Shown here: piece after piece, positions 41,712-53,975 of the stretch
Numbering within the stretch: the stretch's first letter is position 1
How the letters are laid out: every line of letters begins with the position of its first letter
The notes under the pieces: model-generated
The model's input: only the letters and a program-made list of their open reading frames with translations
Told to the model about the DNA's origin: nothing
The model's database searches: none
NCBI GenBank assembly: GCA_033977485.1
Contig: CM066988.1
Location: 29,244,501 to 29,308,500 of the forward strand
Source of the DNA: Hydrangea macrophylla
Taxonomy: Eukaryota > Streptophyta > Magnoliopsida > Cornales > Hydrangeaceae
Length of the DNA: 64,000 nt
Reading direction: 5' to 3'
Position numbers and translations under genes: made by a program

Positions 41712-44700
41712 ACTCTCCCCTCCAAAACGGAAGTTTGTCCCCAAACTTAAACCATCTTCTCAAGTCAGCAAGACTCCACACAAGTACTTCCAACATTTGC
41801 CTCATACATAACCCAATCACTTTACTGAGAAGTCACAGTCTCATGAGGAAAGTAAATCCTTAGGCTCTTAAGGAAAATAAACCCTCAAAGCCCCCATCTC
41901 AATCCTATAGAAGATTCAACCAAATCCTAGCAATACCCCGAAGCATCCCGATAAATAAGAACATCAATACTTGAGTAGAACTTACTCAAAAGTCAAATCT
42001 GACATTAAATCACTTCACGACGTCACTACGTACACTCAAATATCCTTTCATCATAGTTATCACATATACTTTTCGAAACCCAAAGGTTATATCCCAATCA
42101 CCAAAATGAAGGAAGTAACTCATCTCGCATTCACCTATCTTTCTTTTCGACTAAAAGTCGTTGACATCACGTCTCAACTGGTTAACATCTATACACGATT
42201 CTTCATCTCGAAGTGAACCACAACTGAGTACTATCATACATATATACCCCGTCGATAAGTCAATGCTTCAATCAATATTGTCATATACTATAGATTCAAT
42301 CTTTTACTCTGCTAATCACCAACGCATTTCAAATGACTCCCAAGTTCGTATCAAATTCTAGTCCTTCTTTACTAATAAATCCATATCATGGCAACATTAG
42401 TTGAAATGACTATCACATAGTCGGTAGTGCGTCACACCAGTACTCTCCCTCTAGCTCTACTCATTCTTATCATTCCATTCACGTTTTACCAACCTCGTAC
42501 TATATTCCCATCATTCGTGCCTCGTAAGGTATTAGATTCTCTATTGAAAATTTCACACCATTCTACTCGTTTAAGTCTACACATGTCCCAAATCACCTAC
42601 GGTGAGGTCAAACACATTCGTCGTTCATCTCTCCCAAGTTCGTACTCAAACTACCACCGATTGAAATAAAGGATTCCTACCTCACACTTTTTGTTTTAAA
42701 GCATTTCAACAAAGTCAAATACAATTATCATTTATGTTTTAAAACAAACTAATTTAAAATCTTACATACCACTTCAGCTCTTTTCGTAACATAGTTGCCC
42801 CAATATCCATAGTAACAAATAACATTGTTCACCAAAATCAACTTTATCAATCATCCACGTCTCACATAATTCATTACAACGTATCCCTACGTCCAACACA
42901 TACTTCATCACTCTCTCTATCCTTTAACTATTCATAGTCCATCCGATTCTCATAGGGTACATATACCCTGAGTCAATTACCTTTCTGTCGGCGATCACAA
43001 CCCCACTATAGTTCATTCCCATCTCATATCCTACTCGTCTACCATTCTTTACATTCTTCGGTCCACGTAGATCCGTTATCATTGACATAGTTATACAACT
43101 CCATAAATATCGGTTATTTCACTTTTACCTTTACACAAGCCCCTATCCCTCACACTCCTATATTTTAACTCTTGCTGGTTTCCTAACAATCCTTTACACT
43201 AAGCGTATATTCTTCATATAACATCTCAAGGCACTATACCTCATTCAACAGTTTCACATTTCCTGACTCTAGTTAACCTAACTCAACTCCAATCCAAATT
43301 ATCTAATCCCTTCTCTTTGCCATTCAAAACTTAAAGCCACTGTTCTCGAATATTCTATTACTCAAGCATTTCATACTATCCCCGTAACCATCTGAAGATA
43401 ATCTAGTAATTAAATATTCCCATGAAGTACTATAGTCTCATTGTGCTTGATAACTTCTTCATCGACTTCCAATTCACACACCTCTCGTGACCATACCCAA
43501 GGTTGGCCTATTCTCACTCCAGTCCCCAATCCCAACCGATCCCAAACTGTCATCTTTCAAGTGCTTTACTCTTTGCGGATCTCATCAAGTTCCTGATTTA
43601 TCAAAGCCTCAAACCATTCATTACTTCAGATTATTTCAATACTTAAACAAGATTAAGCTCCCTTTGGCACGATACTCAAACTTACCAAATTCAGGTGCAT
43701 GAAACCTCATCATCTCCTTTAGAATTTCTAAGTTCACAACTTGTTCATGTGGCACTCAATCATTCGACCACCACTGTTGTATCCCCAGCACTAAGCATAC
43801 TTTATCCTTCCACAATACCTAGCTTCCAAAGTCTACTCGATACCTAATTGCAAGTATTCCATACCACTTTCCTCATTTAAACAAAAGTTAGGTTTTAAAA
43901 TATTTTAAACATTTTAAATTTTCTTAGGGATGGAATTCGACATTCTTAAAATCCTTCAACCTTGTTGGAATCCAGGACAGGTAAGATAGCATTCCATCGC
44001 ATCCATCATTGTCCTCTATCTGCCTCACATTCCTACTATCATATCCGATAACGTACTTAACGTACTACCAAGTCTTCATTCCACTCTTACTGTCCCTATT
44101 CATTTACTCATCAAAGCTTCATCTTCTTGATTTATATTTTCACTTCTTTACATTGACTTACCCAAAGTCTCTCTACTCATCTATCATTCCCACAACTGCT
44201 CTTGTTCAGTATTGTAATACTTGTCGTACTCTAGCGTCCTATTGATAGCAACTCGCGTTAAATACCCAATGATATTTTAAAAGCATTAAAAGAAAAATGT
44301 TTTCATTTTATTTTGTAAATACGTTCAAAATCCAGGTTTGAGGTCGCTCGCACTACAACTCTCTGTGATAACAACCTTCGCTACAAGTTCCCTATCAAGG
44401 TCCTCTCATCTCCATGATATCTAAATATCCACTTAATTCCTCTTAATTTCTTATCACATTCCATATTTCATACTTATCTTTTTATTCCAGTCTCCTACTC
44501 TTACTACCTTTATTCTATCTCTTCTGACAAACCACTGTAAAACACCAGGGACTCTTATTACTCTTCATTTCTGTCCATATACTCTCCATCAAGAAGTTCT
44601 ACAATTTTTCCTCCAACCCATATCATCCTTATTGTTACATTCATACGCACATAATTATCACGTCCACACAACAACTCCAGAAGTCTGTCTCCGACTAAGC

Positions 44701-45096
44701 CTCTACCAACTGTAGTTTTAACTATCCACGCATACTCTATCATTTCCATTCCTAACTTCTTTGTCTCCGATCAATTCTCAAATACGCTCCCCACTTACAC
44801 AATCAATCTGGTAGCTCTAGTTACTAATCCTTATACTACATTTGAATCCACTATAGTATCACGACCATTCGAAACCAAGTTCAGTTGAGAGATTCCTCAG
44901 CAACCATAATACTTATAACCGGTGGAAAAATTTCTCAATTCCAAATGCACACCGTAAGATAGGTTGAGAGATTCCTGAACTGTCCAATACATACCGTAAG
45001 ATAGGTTGAGAGATTCCTTAACCATCCAATCATTCTAATACTGTGTGATAAGTTGAAAGATTCTTTAACTACCCGACATACTCCATATATTCCGTA
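41712..45096 (-). mobile_element. Gypsy internal remnant, strikingly G-poor on the plus strand
   Basis: It begins at the polypurine tract and runs away from the LTR. The plus strand is very poor in G and rich in C and T across 3.3 kb. No protease, reverse transcriptase or integrase motif survives. Near 44885-45090 a degenerate tandem repeat (accgtaagataggttgagag) occurs. Assignment to the gypsy element rests only on adjacency. Confidence 0.4.
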
Positions 45097-45804
45097 AGAT
45101 ATCATGTGGTGAAGCCCAAGATTGATTGAACTCAACAAGGATCAAGCTTGAAGACTTTAAGATTTTTTATCCTTGGTTGAAGACTAGGATTTTCTTGTAA
45201 GCATTTTGGTCAATCACTCATAGGGGCTCAAGTAACATTAGTTGCACTTTAGGATCCTTGCTCTCACACTTTAAAGTACTTTCAATGACCTAAACATACT
45301 TAGACCACTCAATTAAATTCATTTCACAAAAATTTTCAAGTGATTAAGTCAAAATCAAATAATCTAATTGGTAAGGAACTAGATGTTGGGTTTTATTTGT
45401 TGGAAAGGTATTTGAATCTAGTTTTCGAATCTTCAAACAGATCGCAAAACAAGTTTTGTAGAAAGAGTTATGGCCGTTTTAGTAAAGAGGTGTCAGTCTG
45501 CAAAAAAATAGGTAAAACCAGTCGACTAAAAATTTCCATGTCCAGTTGCCCGGAGGTACTGTTCAGTCGACCAAAGGTACTATTCAGTGGATTGGATTTC
45601 ACACAGAATGTCTATTCTCTGGCATAAACTTTCCAGTCAAACGAACCTTTGATACAGTCGACTGGATCGCGCAGAACTGCATAACGGCTAGTTTTCTAAA
45701 CTCTCCAAAAATTCCTTTTACACCATCCATTCACTCCCAATGGCTATAATCTTTCAAAAGCTATACATAGGGATGTTTTTAAGGGCAATAAACAAGAAGT
45801 TAAA
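45097..45804 (+). repeat. LTR-like repeat A, right copy (5' truncated)
   Basis: Aligns with 38687-39420 (aactcaacaaggatcaagct, ggcgcagaactgcataacgg-like blocks). It is interrupted at 45805 by a solo LTR and continues for about 30 bp at 48934-48965. Confidence 0.8.
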
Positions 45805-46361
45805 TGTAACAACCCTAAAATTTCTAAGTATGTAAATAATTATGTTAACATTTATTTTAGTTAGCAATATTATATGGGTATGCCTAGGTAAGACATGTGT
45901 CTAAAAATTTTAAGTTTGGAGAACCCGTGAATTAAATTTGCTAATAAGCATATTTAAATTATTAGTAATACCAGTAATATTTCCCCGTTTGTTTTTGTAT
46001 TAAAATTTCTAATGTTTCATTATTATTATGACATGACATTTTGAGCTTTAATTAAATTGTATGATAGATTATTGTCTGACCGAGTTACAATTTTTGTAGA
46101 ATGACGAGTTTAGTGTCGGGTAGTGTTTCGGGGCCCACTAGTAAGTTAAGTAGTGAATTTAACATGAAAACTAAGTGCCCGGGGTATGGGTACCCTTTGG
46201 ACTAGTTGTTTAAGTATTTTGAAATGCATTTCGGGGGTCATATGTGTGTCTTTTGAGAGCCCACAAGCCTAAACTCGGGAATTACTTTAATTATATCATT
46301 AAGAGTTATATGTATCCACCTTTAGAAGAAAAAAAAACCCTAGCCCCCAATACACTTCTAA

Positions 46362-46439
<78 letters not shown>

Positions 46440-48933
46440 AGAAGAAGAAGAAGAAGAAGAAGGAGAAGAAGAAGAAGAAGAAGAAGGAAGAAAGAATGAG
46501 AAGAAGAAGAGAACAAGAGAGGACAATAGGGACTCCAAACCTTTAGCTTGCTTAATCATCATCAACCTTGCAGCCATAAATTGGTGAGTTAACTTGTTAT
46601 TTTCTTTCAATCTCGTTTGATTGAAAATTTAAATGTATAGAATATTAAATTAGTATGGTTATGGATTATGAGATTTAGTATTTTTTTTTTACAATGATTG
46701 AAGTTGTGATTTGAGATTTATAGATGAGCATTGAATATACATTTGAGCAATTATTCAATTTTTGGATTTGGGATTTTCACGGATCAGATTTTAGTACAAA
46801 ATTCATAATAAATCATACGTTAGAGTTTTTGTGATTCTATTTGCGTAGACCTGTAGGAAACGCAATTCTGCACAACCTTTGTCTAATAGCATTTTTCCCA
46901 ATTCTGTACCGTGTGGGCAGAAAATTTATATTACAGTAGCAGTGAATGTTAACTCCAAATTTCGAATTTATGTTTCTGAATATTGTTAGAGATGTTTCTT
47001 TGTGCGGAATTATTATGAGGAATAATTTCAGTCCATGTTGGTTTTGGGACTGTTTAATGTAAGGGTATGTTTGGGACTGTTTTAAATAGTATTGTTGAGT
47101 GTCGATTTTATATGCTATGTGTTAAGAAACCCCAACTTATTCTATGTGTGGTATTAAATAATTATTATGAAAATACTACGCCAGAGACTTGAATAGAATT
47201 TTGGCAAAAAAAAAAAAAAGGCCTTATCGTGAATAATTGGATAATGGTATTCCATGGAATAAATGATAAATTCCCGAAGTGGTTAATGACGTGATTAAAC
47301 CCTCATGAATGGGTACCTATGAGAATTAACGTAGATGGTAAGAAATTGGGAAAAGACCTTAGTGTTCACTACTCCTCGTTGTTATGTTATTGTTTTTGGT
47401 AGCTCGCACTCTTTTGCTAGTGGCTTCGTGATCAAGCTGGCTTAAGACTTGTTGAGTGTACTTTTTGCCAGTGGCTGTGTGATCAAGCTGGCCTAAGCCT
47501 TATGCTTGGCTTATATTTTATAAACGTCTTGACATATTGACCAGCCGTCCGTTGTGTATACCTGGTTTGGTTGATACCCCAACCAAACTAGCACCGGAGT
47601 GGGTGTTGGTAGTATGCCCGGGCACACATGGGATATATGTCTGGGCTGTACCATGGAGGGTGGCCAAGTGGTGAACCTAGGGAACACAAAGATAATTAAA
47701 GGCTAATAAATAATGACAATGGAGTATTTCGTAAGACTGATAAGTTTGGAATAATGAATGCGACGTTTAAGTTAGTATGCCCGGGCACACATGGGATATA
47801 TGTGTGGGCTGTACCATGGAGGGTGGCCAAGTGGTGAACCTAGGGAACACAAAGATAATTAAAGGCTAATAAATAATGACAATGGAGTATTTCGTAAGAC
47901 TGATAAGTTTGGAATAATGAATGCGACGTTTAAGTTAGAATGTGGAAATGTTGTTTACTGACTTATTTGCTTGGTTTATGATAACTATATATTACAGGAT
48001 GGTGGGTCCACTAACTTTTATGTAGGGCTGACTCACCATAGATATCCGACCGGTAAGTATTCAATTGTGTTTATTCAGGGTTGGAGCCACTGCCACCACA
48101 TTGAAGGAAACTACCGTTCTGTCCTGAAATGTGCGTGGAACTACTGTTCTAACCTGATATGAATTATGTGTGATGACATTGTTTATTTTCTGTGCAACGA
48201 TATTGTATGATATGAGGTGGTCATGTTTTTTCTTTGTGAGTACTTTTGGGAGTCTATGGGACACCGTTGTTCCCTAAGACTCGTTTTATATTTTTTTGTT
48301 AACTCACACCAGTATTTTATATACTGATCCGGGTGCGTAATGCATTCGGGGCGTTTCTATATGAAACGTAGTCGAATGTATGTGCAGGTTTAGTATTTGG
48401 AGATTTTCTTTGGAGCTTCTGTTTGGGTGAAGAGATTGTCGTAGTGTTGTTTATTATTAGAGTTGTACTTATATTTTTTTTTGTACTTTATTTTATTTCT
48501 GGCAGTGTGGGCCACAAGTGTATAATTGTAATAAGGATTATATTGGGTATTGGGAATGTTGTAGTTGCTCTGACCTATGGATGTATATAATTTTATGCTT
48601 ATTTGTTTTCTTTCCGCTGAACTATGTAAAAAGGGTTTTATTGAATGAACATAATATTTCTTTGGTAAATCGAAAGGATATAATATGTGTAATGGAGTTT
48701 AATTTCTTTCATAATGAAAATGAATGTTTGGGAATACAAATTTAATAATAAAGAGTTTTTTTTTCAACACAAAATCATATGTACTTATTTAATGAGTATA
48801 AAATACTGTTTTCAATAATTATCTATTAGTCTGTGTGAGGTCGGTGTCACTCTCGGTGTTTTGGAAATTGAATATTAGTCTGGGTACATGCTCTGGATTA
48901 AATATTTGGTTGTCCAAAAATCGGGGTGTGACA
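45805..48933 (+). mobile_element. Solo LTR B1 (3129 bp), gypsy-type
   Basis: It starts TGTAACAACCC and ends GGTGTGACA, flanked by TTAAA at 45800-45804 and 48934-48938. Removal restores continuity of repeat A (ttaaatcattcaaac). No coding domain is present. It contains a compound microsatellite (46365-46490) and a 163-bp tandem duplication (47611-47773, 47774-47936). LTR B2 at 50375 is a related copy. Confidence 0.88.
46364..46490. repeat. Compound (CA)n(GA)n(GAA)n microsatellite
   Basis: Successive CA, GA and GAA tracts. LTR B2 has a GT/GA/GAA tract at the same relative place (50782-50905), so the microsatellite is a family character. Confidence 0.95.
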
Positions 48934-48965
48934 TTAAATCATTCAAACATCTTGTTTAATCATTG

Positions 48966-50374
48966 ATGATGCCAAAAGTTGGGTAAGAACAAGAAGAATG
49001 AGACAAAAGAAATTTGTATGTGGTTCGGCCCTATTGACGAAGGAACCTACATCCACGTGGTGTGTCAGAGCACTCGCACTATGATGCAAACATCACTGGG
49101 GGACTTTGGTGGACCAACAGGCTTGGAGCTACTAGTGACCGGGAGGGCAGAGAGTGTGTATGCTGTATAGAAATAGCAATTCTATTTAGTAAGAATGTGA
49201 TCTCCTTCAATGGGGATGAATGGTCCTTTTTATAGATTGAAGAGACCACCCGTCCAAGGCAACCAGGCTGAATAGGAAACATAATCTAATTATAATTGCC
49301 TAACATAAATCATAGGAGTTTCCTAAGTGGATTAGGAAACAACTTGCACTTTCCCTTAGTCTTCTAGCTGAGATAGAAAACTATTTGGAATCTTGTGGAG
49401 CAAGTTAGGAGACGCGCCCGGGCTATATTTACTGGTCGATGAACCCGTACCGTACTCCCGAGCTATGAGCCTAGATTGGACGATCTTGATAAGATGGCCC
49501 ATGATGGCTGAATAACAGGCGCCTTCTCCGGATGACTCGGCATTTCCTTGCTGAGGTAGCGGTTTGACTTTGAGCTGATATTTTTGTACCTATTAGCTAT
49601 TCCCCATTTTTATGACTGATGTGATGCTCTATCAGATAAAGTTTGAAAATCTGTGCCACTCGGTAGACTGCTCGGGAAACCTTCCTGGGATATTACTCGA
49701 GATCGGGCTTACCGCCTTGGTCAGTCGGGGGTAGGACCGGTTGGCATCCACGAGAACCTAGGGCCGGTAGCTGCCATGTGTCAGGGAGTGATTGGTTTGG
49801 TTAGGAAACGTTCAAAGATAATACTCGACTTGGAAACATAACTGACATCATCCGACTGATCTCTTTGGACTATTGGTCCAATCTATACTGACTTGACAAT
49901 CCTCTATGAACCACCAGTTCAATCTTCATAACTCGACTTGACTTTGGACCATAGGCACAATCTTTACTTTACTTGACACTTTGCATGCAAATCCAACACA
50001 AATGCCGTTGGCCTGGAATATCGTAGCCTTCTAGCCGATAGGTTACTATCTTGTCATCTCTATAGCTCAAATGGCCAGTTACTTGATAGCTTATCATCTT
50101 TAGCCCAAATAGCCACTTATTTGACATCTTAGCCCAATTGGCCTCATTACTTGGTAACCCCCATCTTATTCCATTCAGCCTTAGTTAACTTGTCATCATA
50201 GCCCCAAATGGCTTACTTACTTGACATTTAAGCCTAAATGGCCTATTAACCATCTCATCAACTAACCGAGACAGTACCAACAAGGTACTACTTCTACACT
50301 TGCCACTTAGCATCCACAATGAACTATACTAATGAGATATGAGTACTCTCATCACCATTGTCCACCTGGCCACG
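48966..50374. other. Repeat-derived intergenic sequence with a degenerate tandem array
   Basis: No ORF is supported. At 49010-49070 the phrase tggttcggccctattgacga is of a kind common in plant retroelement flanks. Between about 49990 and 50250 a degenerate repeat of roughly 35-40 bp (agcccaaatggcc ... acttgacatc) occurs six or more times. Confidence 0.5.
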
Positions 50375-50780
50375 TGTAACAACCCAAATTTTCTACGTGC
50401 TTTTAGTAATTTTTATATTATTATTTTGAAGTATTAGACATTAACTATGTGTATGTATCTTAGTGACACCAAAAAAAAATGTTGAAGTAGCGTGTACGGG
50501 TCGTTAGTATGTTAAGTAGTGTGCTTTTTAGAAATTTAGTGCCCGGGGTCATGGGTATCCATTGGGTTAATCATTTTGTCACTTTAGAATGCATTTTCGG
50601 GTCCATATAAAGCCTTTTTGTGAGACCCTTAGACAAAAAAAGGGATTTATATATTTGTGTGTATTTTATTGACATGTGTTGTGTGTGTAGTATACATATA
50701 CACATATTGAAACCCTAGCCCCTATAATAACCAAAAAAAAAAAGGAAGAGGAGAAAAGAGAGAAGAAGAGAGAACAGACA

Positions 50781-50863
<83 letters not shown>

Positions 50864-53349
50864 AGTCGAGAGAGAGAAGAAGAAGAAGAAGAAGAAGAAG
50901 AAGAGAATAAGAGAAAAAAAACGAGGAACTTCAACCTTTGGTTTGTGTAATCATCATCAACCTTGAAGTCCTAAATTGGTGAGTTAACTTATGATTTTCT
51001 TTCAATCTCATTTGATTGAAATTTAAATGGATAGAATATTGAATTAGTATGGTCATGAATTTATGAGATTTAGGTTTTCTTTTTTAATGATTGAAGTTGT
51101 GATTTGAGATTTATAGATGAGTCTTGAATATACATTTGAGCAAATATTCAATTTTTGGGTTTGAGGTTTTCACGGATTAGATATGAGTAGAAAATTCATA
51201 ATAAATCATATGTTATAGTTTTCGTGATTCTGTTCACGTAGGCCTGTAGGAAACGCAATTCTGGACAACTTTTGTTTAATGGTGTTTTTCCCAATTCTGC
51301 ACCATTTGGGCAGAAAATGCATATTACAGTAGCAGTTTTATGAAAGTTAAAATAAGCGTATTTGCTACATCATATTTTTGTGTGATTTCGTGCTCGTTAA
51401 TATAAATTAATTTGTTTGTACTTAGAGAGATATGAGTTCTCATGTATAGTTGAGCTTTGTGACATTGTGACTGTGTGATTTTGTGTGGGTTATGAATCTG
51501 TGTGAACATGTAGCTGTTAATATGATTTTTAACGGATATTTGATTTGAGATACATGAATCTCTTACAAAATTGAGTTTTGTGAAAAATGTGGATGTATGA
51601 ACGTTAGAAAAGTCCTTAGAGTTCACCACTGCTCCTTATGATTTTAGGCGGTGACTTCGTAGATGACCCGTCCTTGTGTGATTAGACGGCGACTACGTGG
51701 ATGACCCGTCTCTTCATTTTTAAGCCTTATGCCCGGCTTGTTGGTCTATTTCATGTGTATTTAGATATTGTTTATCGACGTCAAGAACCTAAGGACTAAC
51801 CTTTCGGTGTATACTCAAATCCCAGTCATACCCCATGGGAGTTGGGACTGGAGTGGGAGTTAGTATTACGTTAGGAGACACATGGGATATATGTGTAGGC
51901 TGGACCATGGATGGGTGGCCGAGGTGGTGAACATAAGGTGTAATAAAAGAAAATAATTTGTGGTGTTTTATTCTTGCGTTTAGAAGTTTGAATAATTAAT
52001 TACCTATTGATGTAGTAGTATCGTAGAAAGTTGTGGATGCTTAGTAATCGACTTTTCTAATAATTTTTCGTGTTGTAATCATAGTGTGTGAGCGTGAATG
52101 TGATAACCATAGACTGTGTTAAGTTTTGGATTATGTTTGGAGGATTTGATGCGAGTATTTTATGAATTTATTCTGTTACTGAACTATGGGTTTGATGGTA
52201 GTTTGACTGACTCTTGAATTGTAACGGACATTAATTCATAAAGTAATTGTGGGTGTATTTAGAACTGTGATAATTAAATTTTACAGGATGGTGGGCCCAC
52301 TAACTTTTATGCAGGACTGGCTCACCATAGATATTCGATGGGTAAGTATTCTATTGGTATTATTCGGGTTGGGAACCACTGCCACCACATTGAAGGAAAC
52401 TACCATTCTGTCCTAAATGTGCGAGGAACTACTGTTCTAACCCGACATGAATTATGTGTGATGACATTGTTTATTTTCTGTGCAATGATATTGTATGATA
52501 TGAGGTGGTTATGTTTTTCTTTGTGAGTACTTTTGGGAATCTGTGGGACACCGTCGTTCCCTAAGACTCGTTTTATATTTTTTTGTTAACTCATACCAGT
52601 ATTTTATATACTGACCCGGATGCGTAATGCATTCGGGGCGTTTCTATATAAAACGTAGTCGAATGTATGTGCAGGTTTAGTATTTGGAGATTTTCTTTGG
52701 AGCTTCTATTTGGTAAAGAGATTGTCGCAGTGTTGTTTATTATTAGAGTTGTACTTATTTTTTTTGGTACTTTATTTTATTTCTGGCAGTGTGGGCCACA
52801 AGTGTATAATTGTAATAAGGATTATATATTGGGTATTGGGAACATTGTAGTTGCTTTGACCAATGGATGTATAGATTTTATGCTTATTTATTTTCTTTCC
52901 GCTGAACTCTGTAAAGAGGGCTTTATTGAATGAACATAATTTTTCTTTTGTAAATCGAAAGGATATAATATGTGGAATGAAGTTTAATTTCTTTTATAAT
53001 GAAAATGAATGTTTGGGAATTCAAGTTTAATAATAAAGAGTTTTTTTTTTAAACACAAAATCACATGTCCTTATTTAATGAGTATAAAATACTGTTTTCA
53101 ATAATTATCTATTAGTCTGTGTGAGGGTGTCACTCTCGGAGTTTTGGAAATTGAATATTAGTCTGGATACATGCTCTGGATTAAATATTTGGTTGTCCAA
53201 AAATCGGAGTATGACAGTTTAATACTATTTTTAATAATTATCTATTAGTCTGTGTGAGGGTGTCACTCTCGAAGTTTTGGAAATTAAATATTAGTCTGGA
53301 TACATGCTCTGGATTAAATATTTGGTTATCTAAAAATCGAGGTGTGACA
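50375..53349 (+). mobile_element. LTR B2 (gypsy-type), followed by a primer-binding-site-like sequence
   Basis: TGTAACAACCC at 50375 to GGTGTGACA at 53349. It matches solo LTR B1 over most of its length (e.g. 52287-53216 with 47995-48933). The last 133 bp are duplicated in tandem (ends at 53216 and 53349). It is followed by gtttgggatcagagcgg (53350), close to the TTTGGTATCAGAGC primer site of many plant retroelements. Confidence 0.8.
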
Positions 53350-53734
53350 GTTTGGGATCAGAGCGGAAACCCAGCCGGAAGTGTAGGGCGAGTCCCACAC
53401 AAGGACGTGTGGCCCTTAAGGAGGGTGGATTGTGATGACCAAGAGCCAATACTCCTGAGGCAGGATGACCAAGACGGATGAGGTGAGGTCTGGTGTGGGG
53501 ACTTGTCCCACATCGCCTGGGGTGAAGTTCCTGGACTAGTTTATAAGGATTAATAGCCCCTCTATATGCAACAAGGCCTTTTAAAAACGTGAGGGAGCTA
53601 AACATGAAAGAACTTCACAGTTAAGCGTGCTGCTGCCAGAGCAGTATCAGGGATGGGTGACCCCCTGGGAAGTTCTTTGTGTTTAGGCCCAAAGCGGACA
53701 ATATTGTTGCTAGATGGGGAGGTAGGTCGTTACA
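53350..53734 (+). mobile_element. Cassandra-like TRIM: internal domain and 3' LTR
   Basis: After the primer-site-like sequence come only about 80 bp of internal sequence, then a purine tract (aaggagggtgga, about 53416-53427) and an LTR-like stretch (from about 53428) with tcccacatcgcctgggg, a tttataagg box and a 5S rRNA-like block, ending ggtcgttaca. Cassandra TRIMs are non-coding plant elements known for 5S sequences in their LTRs. The 5' LTR is missing; LTR B2 stands in its place. Confidence 0.7.
53612..53686 (+). ncRNA. 5S rRNA-like segment within the Cassandra-like LTR
   Basis: Matches the 3' two-thirds of plant 5S rRNA: gaacttcacagttaagcgtg (5S has GAACTCCGCAGTTAAGCGTG), then agcagtatcagggatgggtg and accccctgggaagttct. 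Box A (AGTTAAGCGTGC) and the box C core (GGATGGGTGACC) of the internal polymerase III promoter are intact. The region between them has small changes. It is a retroelement-borne copy, not a ribosomal gene. Confidence 0.82.
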
Positions 53735-53975
53735 CTACGGTGGCATCTCAGCATCATCATAGAACTCAATACTCTTTTTTGAATGAAACACGAGACCCGA
53801 CCGACATATATGAATATATGATCATTTCATCGTTAATGTTATTACGACTATTGCATCATCTACTGACGCGCGTGGTACTAGTCGTTGATGCGCATTAACA
53901 TCCAATTACCATTCTTGTACTTATTATATAATTATCCCTAAAGTTTACGTATCTCACATGTATACAACTTACAGG

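Noticed and set aside
46244..46610. ORFs of about 100 codons on both strands (Glu/Lys/Arg-rich and Ser/Leu-rich)
   Set aside because: They are translations of the CA/GA/GAA microsatellite and carry no other content.
53612..53686. A genuine 5S rRNA gene
   Set aside because: The first third of 5S is missing, several positions differ, there is no terminator-plus-spacer array, and it sits in TRIM-like sequence.
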